Position numbers and translations under genes: made by a program
Source of the DNA: JBBECF01 sp040881945
Lineage (GTDB): Bacteria; Pseudomonadota; Alphaproteobacteria; Dongiales; Dongiaceae
Assembly (NCBI GenBank): GCA_040881945.1
Contig: JBBECF010000020.1
Span: 1 to 8,079, forward strand
Length of the DNA stretch: 8,079 nt
Reading direction: 5' to 3'
Shown: positions 1 through 6,486 of the stretch, one piece after another
Layout: each line of letters starts with the position of its first letter
Numbering within the stretch: the stretch's first letter is position 1
Notes under the pieces: model-generated
What the model was told of the DNA's origin: nothing
What the model saw: only the letters and a program-made list of their open reading frames with translations
The model's database searches: none

Positions 1-1723
1 CGGGGTCGCCCTGCCGGCCCGAGCGGCCGCGCAGCTGGTTGTCGATGCGCCGGCTCTCGTGCCGCTCGGTGCCGATCACGTAGAGCCCGCCGGCCGCGAT
101 CGCCACCGCCTTGGCGGCCGCGATCTCGGCCTTGATCGCTTCGGTCCTCTTGGCGCGCCGGGCCTCGTCCTCGACGCCCGCCAGCTCGCGCTTCAGTCGC
201 ATCTCGAGGTTGCCGCCGAGCTGGATGTCGGTGCCGCGCCCGGCCATGTTGGTGGCGATGGTCACCGCTCCGGGCACGCCGGCGTCGGCGATGATAAAGG
301 CCTCCTGCTCGTGGTAGCGGGCGTTCAGCACCTTGTGCGGAATCTTCTTCTTCTCGAGCAGCTCCGCCAGGGTCTCCGACTTCTCGATGGTGACGGTGCC
401 GACCAGCACCGGCTGCTGGCGCGCGCGGCATTCCTCGATCAGGCCGACGATGGCGCGGTTCTTTTCGGCGGCGGTGCGATAGACCTCGTCGTCCACGTCG
501 TCGCGGATGCAGGGCAGGTGCGTCGCGACCTCGATCACGTCGAGGCCGTAGATGTCGGCGAACTCGGCCGCCTCGGTCATCGCCGTGCCGGTCATGCCGG
601 CCAGCTTCGGATACAGCCGGAAATAATTCTGGAACGTGATCGAGGCGAGCGTCTGATTCTCGGTCTGGACGGTGACGCCTTCCTTCGCCTCGAGCGCCTG
701 ATGCAGGCCCTCGGAATAGCGCCGGCCCTCCATCATGCGGCCGGTGAACTCGTCGATGATGACGACCTTGTCGTCCTTGACGATGTAATCGGTGTCGCGG
801 CTGAACAGTTTGTGCGCGCGCAGCGCCTGGTTCGCGTGGTGGACGAGGCCGATGTTCTGGATGTCGTACAGCGACGAATCCTTGAGCAGGCCGGCCTCGG
901 TGAGCAGCCGCTCCATGTGCTCGACGCCCTCCTCGGTGAGCGTGACCTGGCGCGCCTTCTCGTCCTTTTCGTAGTCGGCCTCGGTCAGATGCGGGATCAT
1001 CGCGTCGGCGCGGGCATAAAGATCGGAGGAGTCCTCGCTCGGCCCCGAGATGATCAGCGGCGTGCGCGCCTCGTCGACCAGGATGCTGTCCACCTCGTCG
1101 ACGATGGCGTAATTGAAGTCCCGCTGCACCATGTCCTCGAGGCGGAATTTCATGTTGTCGCGCAGATAATCGAAGCCGAGCTCGTTGTTGGTGCCGTAGG
1201 TGATGTCGGCGGCGTAGGCCTCGCGCCGTTCGGGGTCGCGCAGGCCGTGCAGGATGCAGCCGACGGACATCCCCAGGAAGCGGTAGATCTGTCCCATCCA
1301 ATCGGCGTCGCGCCGGGCCAGATAGTCGTTCACCGTGACCACGTGCACGCCCTTGCCGGCCAGCGCATTGAGATAGACCGCCAGCGTCGACACCAGGGTC
1401 TTGCCTTCGCCGGTCTTCATCTCCGCGATCATGCCGCGGTGGAGGACGACGCCGCCCATGAGCTGCACGTCGAAATGGCGCTGGCCGAGGGTGCGCACGG
1501 CGGCCTCGCGCACGGTGGCGAAGGCGTCGGGCAGCAGCGCATCGAGCGCTTCGCCGGCCGCCAGCCGGCCGCGCAGCCAGTCGGTGCGCGCGCGCAAGCC
1601 CGCGTCCGTGAGCTGCTGCAGCTCCGGCTCCTTGGCGCTGATCTCGGCGACCGTCTTCTCCAGGCCCTTCAGATAGCGCTCGTTGGCGGAGCCGAAGATC
1701 CGCTTGGCTAAGGCGGCGAACAT
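1..1723 (-). CDS. secA: SecA preprotein translocase ATPase, N-terminal 574 residues (3' end outside window)
   Basis: SecA is the cytoplasmic ATPase that drives unfolded preproteins through SecYEG. Reading the minus strand from ATG at 1723 gives an uninterrupted frame to the window edge. Visible motifs are Walker A TGEGKT with its lysine at residue 108, DEVDSILVDEARTPLIISG with the first Asp at residue 209 (both at the E. coli positions), the preprotein cross-linking region, GTVTIEKSE and TNMAGRGTDIQLGGN of the second nucleotide-binding fold, and QLRGRSGRQGD at the edge. The helical scaffold, wing and C-terminal zinc region lie outside. An SD-like GAGG sits 6 nt before the start. The gene is divergent from the exported isomerase gene. 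A long plus-strand reading frame opposite it is a codon-bias shadow. Confidence 0.97.
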   Translation of the reverse strand, partial: MFAALAKRIFGSANERYLKGLEKTVAEISAKEPELQQLTDAGLRARTDWLRGRLAAGEALDALLPDAFATVREAAVRTLGQRHFDVQLMGGVVLHRGMIAEMKTGEGKTLVSTLAVYLNALAGKGVHVVTVNDYLARRDADWMGQIYRFLGMSVGCILHGLRDPERREAYAADITYGTNNELGFDYLRDNMKFRLEDMVQRDFNYAIVDEVDSILVDEARTPLIISGPSEDSSDLYARADAMIPHLTEADYEKDEKARQVTLTEEGVEHMERLLTEAGLLKDSSLYDIQNIGLVHHANQALRAHKLFSRDTDYIVKDDKVVIIDEFTGRMMEGRRYSEGLHQALEAKEGVTVQTENQTLASITFQNYFRLYPKLAGMTGTAMTEAAEFADIYGLDVIEVATHLPCIRDDVDDEVYRTAAEKNRAIVGLIEECRARQQPVLVGTVTIEKSETLAELLEKKKIPHKVLNARYHEQEAFIIADAGVPGAVTIATNMAGRGTDIQLGGNLEMRLKRELAGVEDEARRAKRTEAIKAEIAAAKAVAIAAGGLYVIGTERHESRRIDNQLRGRSGRQGDP

Positions 1724-1772
1724 GGAATCCTCGAGGGCGGTGGAAAACCGGCGATTGTCACGGAGCCACTGA

Positions 1773-1801
1773 CAGATAGGCCCGCCGGGGTACCCTGTCA
1801 A
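1773..1801 (-). promoter_or_regulatory. Predicted sigma70-type promoter for secA
   Basis: On the minus strand TTGACA (1801-1796) is separated by exactly 17 nt from TATCTG (1778-1773). The -35 box is perfect and the -10 box matches TATAAT at 4 of 6 positions. Transcription would start near 1766 and leave a leader of about 43 nt before the secA ATG. No SecM-like leader peptide is evident in so short a leader. The prediction rests on sequence pattern only. Confidence 0.55.
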
Positions 1802-1937
1802 CGACCGCCCGGCGCGGTTGGCCACGGCGGCGCGCCGCGCGGCCTTGTGCCCGGCTGCCTCTTGTGCATGATGCGCGCCGGAGCGCGGCGGTCAGCGGCG
1901 GCAGGTGGTGCCGCCCCCCGTTCCCGAGGTCTCGTTG

Positions 1938-2831
1938 ATGAAGCACGGCATTTTCGGCGCCGCGGCGGTGGGCTGCCTGCTGGCGCTCGGCGGCCCGGCC
2001 GCGACGGCCCAGGACCAGCCGCCGGCTGCCGAGGCGCCGGTCGAGCCGGTCGCCGACCCCGTGGTCGCGGTCGTCGACGGCCGGGAATTCCGGCTGTCCG
2101 ACGTCTTCGAGTCGGCCCGCTCGCTGCCGCCGCAGTACCAGCAGCAGATCGGCGAGCTGCTGCCGCTTTTGATCGATCGCCTGGTCGACTTCCACCTGCT
2201 CACCGCGGAAGCTCGCCGGCGCAACCTGCAGGACGACGCGGCGGTGCAGGCCGACGTTGCCCGCTACGAGGACCAGGTGGTGCGCCAGACCCTGCTTAAC
2301 CGCTATCTGGACGAGGCCATCGACGAAGCGTCGATTCGGGCGCGCTACGAACGGTTCGCCGCGGACACGCCGCCGCAAGTCGAGGTGCGGGCGCGCCATA
2401 TCCTGGTGAAGAGCGAGGAAGAGGCGAAGGCCGTCATCGACAAGCTCGACCAGGGCGCCGACTTCGTCGAGCTGGCCAAGACCGACTCGATCGAGCCGGG
2501 GGCGGCGGAGCGGGGCGGCGACGTCGGATATTTCCTCGCCGACGGGATGCTGCCGGAGTTCTCGGTGGCGGCCTTCGCGCTGGCGGTCGGCGAGGTCAGC
2601 AAGGCGCCGGTCCAGTCCCAGTACGGCTGGCACGTCATCCGGGTCGAGGACCGCCGCGACGTCCCGCCGCCGACCCTGGAGGCGGCGCGCGAGGAGATCG
2701 TGAACGAGCTGTCGCAGGAGCGGATTCAAACGTTCCTCGCCGAGCTGCGCGCCGCCGCCGAGATCGAGAAGTTCAACCCGGATGGGTCGCCGATCGCGGC
2801 GGACGCGTCGGCCGAGGGGTCGGCGCCCTAG
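1938..2831 (+). CDS. Exported parvulin-type peptidyl-prolyl cis-trans isomerase (PrsA/SurA-like)
   Basis: This 297-residue protein is predicted to catalyse cis-trans isomerisation of prolyl bonds in exported proteins in the periplasm. The chosen ATG has GAGG 9 nt upstream and begins a signal peptide: MKHG, a hydrophobic stretch, then ATA-QD as the likely signal peptidase I site near residue 25. An in-frame start further upstream (1905) would bury the signal. An Ala/Pro-rich linker and a SurA-N-like helical region (about 40-145) precede one parvulin domain (about 150-245). That domain shows RHILVKSEEEA (His154), GGDVGYF (Asp195), EFSVAAFAL and YGWHVIRVED (His232). The C-terminal tail is helical, then low-complexity. 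No lipobox Cys is present, so it is probably soluble rather than a lipoprotein. A weak promoter-like pair (TTGTGC at 1845, CATGAT at 1867, 16-nt spacer) lies upstream. It is the first gene of the run with argJ and mutT. Confidence 0.92.
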   Translation: MKHGIFGAAAVGCLLALGGPAATAQDQPPAAEAPVEPVADPVVAVVDGREFRLSDVFESARSLPPQYQQQIGELLPLLIDRLVDFHLLTAEARRRNLQDDAAVQADVARYEDQVVRQTLLNRYLDEAIDEASIRARYERFAADTPPQVEVRARHILVKSEEEAKAVIDKLDQGADFVELAKTDSIEPGAAERGGDVGYFLADGMLPEFSVAAFALAVGEVSKAPVQSQYGWHVIRVEDRRDVPPPTLEAAREEIVNELSQERIQTFLAELRAAAEIEKFNPDGSPIAADASAEGSAP

Positions 2832-2833
2832 CG

Positions 2834-2851
2834 GGCGGCGGCCGCGCCGCC
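2834..2851 (+). other. GC-only hairpin between the isomerase gene and argJ
   Basis: GGCGGCG and CGCCGCC form a perfect 7-bp stem around the loop GCCG. It lies 3 nt after the isomerase stop and 14 nt before the argJ ATG. No T tract follows, so it is not a classic intrinsic terminator. It could stabilise the upstream mRNA end or modulate argJ translation, but chance is plausible at this GC content. Confidence 0.35.
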
Positions 2852-2865
2852 GCTTGGCAAGGCCG

Positions 2866-4098
2866 ATGCCGCCGCGCTCGCCGCTCGCGCCCGCTGTCGC
2901 GCCCGACGTGCCGCCGGTCGCCGGCGTGCGCCTCGCCGCCGCCGCCTGCGGCGTGCGCTATCGCGGGCGCGCCGATGTCTGCCTGATCGAATTCGCGCCC
3001 GGCACCGCGGTGGCCGGCGTGTTCACCCGGTCGCTGACGGCCTCGGCCCCGGTCGAGCGTTGCCGGAGCCATCTTTCCGGCGGACGCGCACGCGCCATCC
3101 TGGTCAATGCCGGCAACGCCAACGCCTTCACCGGCCGTGCCGGCGTCGCCGCGGTCGACCGCCTGGTCAAGGCGGTAGCGGCTCGGCTCGGCTGCCGGCC
3201 GCGCGAGGTCTTCGTCGCCTCGACCGGCGTGATCGGCGAGCCGCTGCCCGACGAGCGCATCCGCGCCGGGTTGGACGGGCTCGCCGCCGGGCTGGACGGG
3301 GCCGCCTGGCCGGCGGCGGCGGCGGCGATCATGACGACGGACACCTTCCCCAAGCTCGCCACCCGCACGGCCGAGATCGGCGGCGTGCCCGTCGCCATCA
3401 ACGGCATCGCCAAGGGGTCCGGCATGATCGCGCCGGACATGGCGACGCTGCTCGCCTTCGTCGCCACCGACGCGAAGCTCCCGGCGGCGGTGCTGCAACC
3501 GCTGCTGCGGCGCGCCGCCGCGCGTTCGTTCAACGCCACGACGGTCGACAGCGACACCTCGACCAGCGACACGGCTCTGCTGTGCGCCACCGGCCGCGCC
3601 CCGCGCCACCCGGCGCCGGCGTCGCCGGGCGACCGGCTGCTGCGCGACTTCCGCGCCAAGCTCGAGGACCTGATGATCGACCTCGCCTGCCAGGTCGTGC
3701 GCGACGGCGAAGGCGCGAGCAAGTTCGTCACGGTGACGGTGACCGGCGCCGCCTCGGCCCGCGCCGCGCGAACGATCGGCCTTGCCGTCGCCAACTCGCC
3801 CCTGGTCAAGACCGCGATCGCCGGGTCCGACGCCAACTGGGGACGCATCGTCATGGCGGTCGGCAAGTCGGGCCAGCGCGTCGACCGCGACCGCCTGTCC
3901 CTGGCGATCGGCGGCGTCGTCATCGCCGAGCGCGGCGGGCGCCGCCCCGGCTACGACGAGGCCCCGGTCGCCCGCCACATGCAGGGCCGCGAGATCGACA
4001 TCGCCGTCGACGTCGGGGTCGGGCGCGGCCGGGCGCGGGTGTGGACCTGCGACCTGACCCATGGCTACATCGACATCAATGCCGACTACCGGAGCTGA
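2866..4098 (+). CDS. argJ: Bifunctional ornithine acetyltransferase / glutamate N-acetyltransferase ArgJ
   Basis: ArgJ transfers the acetyl group from N-acetylornithine to glutamate, closing the acetyl cycle of arginine synthesis. Many bacterial forms also use acetyl-CoA to make N-acetylglutamate. The 410-residue length is normal. Family motifs run throughout: VNAGNANAFTG, ASTGVIGEPLP, TTDTFPK, KGSGMIAPDMATLL, TTVDSDTSTSDT, DGEGASKF, SPLVKTAIAGSDANWGR and the C-terminal DLTHGYIDINADYRS. Autocleavage into alpha and beta chains is expected between Ala193 and Thr194, with Thr194 as nucleophile. The ATG at 2866 gives the typical opening (PPRSPLAP...DVPPVAGVRLA), while the in-frame extension upstream to 2782 is Arg-rich and overlaps the preceding gene. 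The SD is weak (AAGG only 3 nt before the start), suggesting coupling to the isomerase gene 34 nt upstream. Whether this form is bifunctional cannot be told from sequence alone. Confidence 0.97.
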   Translation: MPPRSPLAPAVAPDVPPVAGVRLAAAACGVRYRGRADVCLIEFAPGTAVAGVFTRSLTASAPVERCRSHLSGGRARAILVNAGNANAFTGRAGVAAVDRLVKAVAARLGCRPREVFVASTGVIGEPLPDERIRAGLDGLAAGLDGAAWPAAAAAIMTTDTFPKLATRTAEIGGVPVAINGIAKGSGMIAPDMATLLAFVATDAKLPAAVLQPLLRRAAARSFNATTVDSDTSTSDTALLCATGRAPRHPAPASPGDRLLRDFRAKLEDLMIDLACQVVRDGEGASKFVTVTVTGAASARAARTIGLAVANSPLVKTAIAGSDANWGRIVMAVGKSGQRVDRDRLSLAIGGVVIAERGGRRPGYDEAPVARHMQGREIDIAVDVGVGRGRARVWTCDLTHGYIDINADYRS

Positions 4099-4507
4099 GG
4101 CGCCGGCGCTGCCGCTCGTGCTCGTCGCCGCCGTGGCGCTGGTCGACGCCGACGGGCGGGTGCTGCTCGCGCGCCGGCCGGAAGGCAAGACGATGGCGGG
4201 CTTGTGGGAATTTCCCGGCGGCAAGCTGCGCCCCGGCGAGACCCCCGAAGCGGCGCTGATCCGCGAGCTGCGCGAGGAGCTGGCGATCGACGTGGCGGCG
4301 AGCTGCCTCGCGCCCTTCACCTTCGCCTCGCACCGCTACGCCGACTTTCACCTGCTCATGCCGCTCTACGTCTGCCGCGTCTGGCAGGGCCACGTGACGG
4401 CGCTGGAGGGGCAGGAGCTCGCCTGGGTCCGCCCCGCCCGCCTCGCCGCCTACCCGATGCCGCCGGCCGACAAGCCGTTGGTCGCGCAGCTACGCGATTT
4501 GCTGTAG
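4079..4507 (+). CDS. mutT: MutT-type Nudix hydrolase (8-oxo-dGTP diphosphatase)
   Basis: The protein is predicted to hydrolyse 8-oxo-dGTP to the monophosphate, keeping the oxidised nucleotide out of DNA. At 142 residues it has strand ALVDADGRVLLARRPEGK, then GLWEFPGGKL and a Nudix box (Gly48 to Ile70) with GETPE, RELREEL and metal-binding Glu63, Glu66 and Glu67. The usual Gly near the box end is Ala69. ATG 4079 overlaps the end of argJ by 20 nt, implying translational coupling, but has no clear SD. An alternative GTG at 4118 would give 129 residues, the size of E. coli MutT, and aligns with the ATG of the fragment at 6683. A GAGG lies 17 nt before that GTG. The 3' half from codon 58 is directly repeated at 5504-5761, so this half may not be the original one. 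Confidence 0.9.
   Translation: MPTTGAEAPALPLVLVAAVALVDADGRVLLARRPEGKTMAGLWEFPGGKLRPGETPEAALIRELREELAIDVAASCLAPFTFASHRYADFHLLMPLYVCRVWQGHVTALEGQELAWVRPARLAAYPMPPADKPLVAQLRDLL
4250..4507 (+). repeat. Direct repeat, copy 1 (mutT 3' half)
   Basis: These 258 bases are repeated in the same orientation at 5504-5761, without gaps and ending on the same TAG. Counting by eye gives 31 differences (about 88% identity). Only about 5 fall in the first 131 bases and about 26 in the remaining 127. The two copies start 1254 bp apart. Confidence 0.9.
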
Positions 4508-4529
4508 GGGCGGGTTTCAAACCCGCCCC
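4507..4529. repeat. REP-like perfect palindrome overlapping the mutT stop
   Basis: GGGGCGGGTTT is followed after one base by its exact reverse complement AAACCCGCCCC. The last G of the mutT stop codon is part of the arm. No T tract follows, so it is not a textbook intrinsic terminator, though the RNA hairpin could protect the argJ-mutT 3' end. Short GGGCGGGTTT palindromes of this style are common dispersed repeats in high-GC genomes; copy number here is unknown. Confidence 0.7.
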
Positions 4530-4569
4530 CGGTGCCGCCGCACCCCCGCGCCGCCATCGCATCGCGCCT

Positions 4570-4607
4570 CCCTCCTCCACGAAGTGGGGGAGGGTTGGGG
4601 TGGGGGC
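4570..4607. repeat. REP-like palindrome with G-rich tail
   Basis: CCCTCCTCCAC pairs with GTGGGGGAGGG (4584-4594) around a GAA loop: an 11-bp stem with one G-T pair. A G-rich tail (GGTTGGGGTGGGGGC type) follows. This layout resembles dispersed intergenic palindromes of alphaproteobacteria. It separates the mutT end from the toxin-antitoxin promoter region and could act as a bidirectional stabiliser or Rho-resistant structure. Confidence 0.65.
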
Positions 4608-4632
4608 AAACCCACATTCTGCATAAGAGTCG

Positions 4633-4662
4633 TTCCTTTTCTCGGCCGCTTTGGCGGATAAT
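4633..4662 (+). promoter_or_regulatory. Candidate promoter of the toxin-antitoxin operon
   Basis: GATAAT at 4657-4662 matches the -10 consensus at 5 of 6 positions and lies 39 nt before the antitoxin start. The -35 region is poor (TTCCTT). A small inverted repeat CCGC-TTTG-GCGG (4646-4657) lies in the spacer, where an autoregulating antitoxin complex could bind, but it is too short to claim as an operator. Confidence 0.3.
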
Positions 4663-4701
4663 CCGGCCTGGAACCCGCCCATGGAAACAGGAGCCGAGCC
4701 A

Positions 4702-4926
4702 ATGAAGCACAAGAATTTGGAACAGGAGGCCTTGCGCCTTCCCGCCGAAGAGCGGGCCAGCCTCGCCCAAAAGCTGCTACTCAGTCTCGATGACCTGTCA
4801 GCCGACGAGATGCACGAGGCGTGGCTGATGGAAGCCGCTCGCCGGGCGCAGGAGCTCGCTCGCGGCGAGGTCGAGCCGATACCAGCCGAGGAGGTCCGCC
4901 GCAAGGCGCGAGGCCTTCTTCGGTGA
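4702..4926 (+). CDS. Addiction-module antitoxin, Unstab_antitox / TIGR02574 type
   Basis: This 74-residue acidic helical protein has the family pattern: ALRLPAEERASLAQKLLLSLDD, then EAWLMEAARRAQELARGEVEPIPAEEV. Such proteins neutralise a co-encoded RelE/ParE-like toxin by binding it and usually repress their own promoter as a complex. AGGAG 8 nt upstream decides for the ATG at 4702 over the in-frame ATG at 4681. The stop overlaps the toxin start by GTGA. No separate DNA-binding domain is visible in so short a protein. Confidence 0.88.
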   Translation: MKHKNLEQEALRLPAEERASLAQKLLLSLDDLSADEMHEAWLMEAARRAQELARGEVEPIPAEEVRRKARGLLR

Positions 4927-5216
4927 CATATGTCTTTCATCCGGAAGCCGAAGCCGAACATCTCGAGGCCGTCGCGTTCTACGAAGACCGACGACCGGGC
5001 ATCGGCGCCGCGTACCTCGCGGAGTTCGAACGCGCGCTCGCGCGTGTCTGTGAGGCACCGGATCGATACCCGATCAAGCGGCAGCCGGACATTCGAGGAA
5101 TTCGACTTCGGAGGTTCCCTTTCGAAGTCCTCTATCGCGAAGTAGGCGGCAGGGTCGAAATTCTCGCGGTCGCCCATCATCGTCGTCGTCCGGCCTACTG
5201 GGTGGGCCGGCTCTGA
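4923..5216 (+). CDS. RelE/ParE-superfamily toxin
   Basis: The 97-residue protein starts at GTG 4923, inside the antitoxin stop (GTGA overlap), with GAGG 9 nt upstream. Its frame also stays open to a start at 4821 inside the antitoxin gene, but the family begins at (V)TYVFHPEAEAEHLEAVAFYE. The core shows GIGAAYLAEFERALARV, a helix-turn, then IRLRRFPFEVLYREVGG, the C-terminal strand ILAVAHHRRRPAYW and a final Arg. This is the compact RelE/ParE fold paired with TIGR02574 antitoxins. Members either cleave ribosome-bound mRNA (RelE) or poison gyrase (ParE), and sequence alone does not decide which. The basic HHRRRP segment is typical. The start overlap implies toxin translation coupled to that of the antitoxin. 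Confidence 0.88.
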   Translation: MTYVFHPEAEAEHLEAVAFYEDRRPGIGAAYLAEFERALARVCEAPDRYPIKRQPDIRGIRLRRFPFEVLYREVGGRVEILAVAHHRRRPAYWVGRL

Positions 5217-5255
5217 CGATCGGAATGGCAGCTCGCCTTTTCCGGGAGAGCCGGA

Positions 5256-5486
5256 ATGAAGATCAAGCTCTTGGACCCGGTGGTCTTGCAGAAGGACCTC
5301 CCGCGCCACGGACTGAAGCGCGGCGATATCGGCGCCGTCGTCGAGGTCTATGAGCCGGACGGCATCGAAGTCGAGTTCGTCACGGGGTCCGGCAAGACGC
5401 AGGCGTTGGTTACGCTCCGCGTTTCCGACGTTCGACCGGTCGGCCAGTCCGAAATCCTCTCCGTCCGCGCGGTGGGTGCGGCCTAG
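5256..5486 (+). CDS. DUF4926 domain protein
   Basis: The 76-residue protein matches the DUF4926 pattern over nearly its full length: LLDPVVLQKDLPRHGLKRGDIGAVVEVYE, then EVEFVTGSGKTQALVTLRVSDVRPVG. These look like small SH3-like beta proteins of unknown function. GGGAG 7 nt upstream supports the ATG. The gene begins 39 nt after the toxin stop on the same strand with no terminator between, so it is probably co-transcribed with the toxin-antitoxin pair. DUF4926 genes are often found beside small toxin-like genes, so an accessory or immunity-like role is possible but unproven. Its end lies 17 bases before the start of the displaced mutT 3' half. Confidence 0.8.
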   Translation: MKIKLLDPVVLQKDLPRHGLKRGDIGAVVEVYEPDGIEVEFVTGSGKTQALVTLRVSDVRPVGQSEILSVRAVGAA

Positions 5487-5503
5487 CCAGCGCGACGGCG
5501 GCC

Positions 5504-5761
5504 GCGGCGCTCATCCGCGAGCTGCGCGAGGAGCTGGCGATCGACGTGGCAGCGAGCTGCCTCGCGCCCTTCACCTTCGCCTCGCACCGCTACGCGGACT
5601 TTCACCTGCTCATGCCGCTCTATGTCTGCCGGGTGTGGCAGGGCCGGGCGACCCCGCTCGAAGGCCAGGAACTCGCCTGGGTGAGGCCCGCGCGCCTCGC
5701 CGACTACCCGATGCCCCCGGCCGACGAACCGCTGGTCGCCTTCCTGCGCGATTACCTGTAG
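5504..5761 (+). pseudogene. Truncated mutT copy, 3' half (residues 58-142)
   Basis: The frame from 5504 encodes 85 residues aligned without gaps to MutT Ala58 to the stop, with 78 of 85 identical. It keeps RELREEL and the C-terminal substrate-binding half but lacks the start, the first strands and the GX5E part of the Nudix box, so it cannot be an active MutT. No start codon or SD gives a sensible protein. An internal GTG at 5546 would give only 71 residues without the box. Of 25 differing codons, about 18 are synonymous, so both copies diverged under selection for protein sequence and truncation came later. Homology starts abruptly at GCGGCGCT, 17 bases after the DUF4926 stop. Confidence 0.9.
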
Positions 5762-5856
5762 CTGCGGTGCGACCGGCGCGCGTCAGCTTGCCGATCGTCC
5801 GGTTTGTGCCGTCGGCGGGCGTTCAGACGCTGCCCGAATTGTGATAGATAGCTGGT

Positions 5857-6486
5857 ATGATTTGGGAAAGCGGGCCGTGGAAGCAGCGGCTGCTCAAGAA
5901 TGCCGATATTATCGAGCGTTGGGCGAAGAAACGTCCGACTGAGCGCTGCGCTTTTGTGATCGAGGAAAAAGTGTTCCTCTCAGCATACGCGATTCGTAGG
6001 CTATGGGAATCACAGAAGCTCTCAAGCTCGTTCACGGATCGTAGCCTCAAATGCCTAGTGTATACTGCATGCTCCGATGACATTACTATTAATAATAGTC
6101 ATAAACTCGACGAGCTGTATGACTGGACCAGTCCAGTGGATCGGAGTGTCGCGGCGAAAACCTTCGTGAGTCTAATAATTCATAGTTTCATATTCGCTCA
6201 GATCGTTAAAGATGATGACCTCACGGTACAAGCTTTTCTGGTTACCTCGGATCGATCCCGTTACAAAGGGCTCTGGCAAGTCGATTTAATCGAGTTTGTC
6301 CGGCTTATGCGCGTCGTCGGAAACGATATGCCCTCGTCGGTAATTAGGGTATTTGACATAGCGCGCAACGATTGGTTCGTCTGGCAGGGCGATGGCAAAC
6401 CGCCAGCGCATGTTCGCGATGAACTGCGCCGGCTACGACACGCGCTTCTCTCGCGCCAACCAGATAAGAACGCCCCCGTTCGATGA
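5857..6486 (+). CDS. Low-GC orphan gene, protein of unknown function
   Basis: This 209-residue protein is not recognised. It starts MIWESGPWKQRLLKN, has mixed charged helices (IIERWAKKRPTE, IEEKVFLSAYAIRRLWESQKLS), a hydrophobic stretch near the middle (TFVSLIIHSFIFAQIV, more like a buried helix than a membrane span), and VTSDRSRYKGLWQVDLIEF with VFDIARNDWFVW toward the end. There is no signal peptide and no recognised catalytic motif. GC is about 45% over 6001-6300 by direct count against nearly 80% in a sampled stretch of argJ, and it uses TTA, CTA and ATA codons absent from its neighbours, so recent horizontal acquisition is likely. The SD before ATG 5857 is weak. TATGAT overlaps the start and is probably not a promoter. 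The intact frame suggests it is expressed or only recently acquired. Confidence 0.7.
   Translation: MIWESGPWKQRLLKNADIIERWAKKRPTERCAFVIEEKVFLSAYAIRRLWESQKLSSSFTDRSLKCLVYTACSDDITINNSHKLDELYDWTSPVDRSVAAKTFVSLIIHSFIFAQIVKDDDLTVQAFLVTSDRSRYKGLWQVDLIEFVRLMRVVGNDMPSSVIRVFDIARNDWFVWQGDGKPPAHVRDELRRLRHALLSRQPDKNAPVR

Noticed and set aside
59..1711. A 550-codon open frame on the plus strand opposite secA
   Set aside because: It is low-complexity, matches no family, and runs antisense to a clear SecA frame; high GC with strong third-position bias creates such shadows.
2773..4320. A 515-codon open frame on the minus strand opposite argJ and mutT
   Set aside because: It is Arg/Gly/Ala-rich and repetitive with no recognisable domain; the plus strand carries a full-length canonical ArgJ.
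4930..5145. A 71-codon frame inside the toxin gene starting at an ATG
   Set aside because: Wrong frame relative to the RelE/ParE similarity; a Ser/Arg-rich shadow.
4356..5309. A 317-codon minus-strand frame over the toxin-antitoxin genes
   Set aside because: No family resemblance and antisense to two well-formed small genes with SD sites and a canonical GTGA overlap.
5819..5830. Small hairpin GCGT-TCAG-ACGC before the orphan gene
   Set aside because: Only a 4-bp stem with no T tract; expected by chance.
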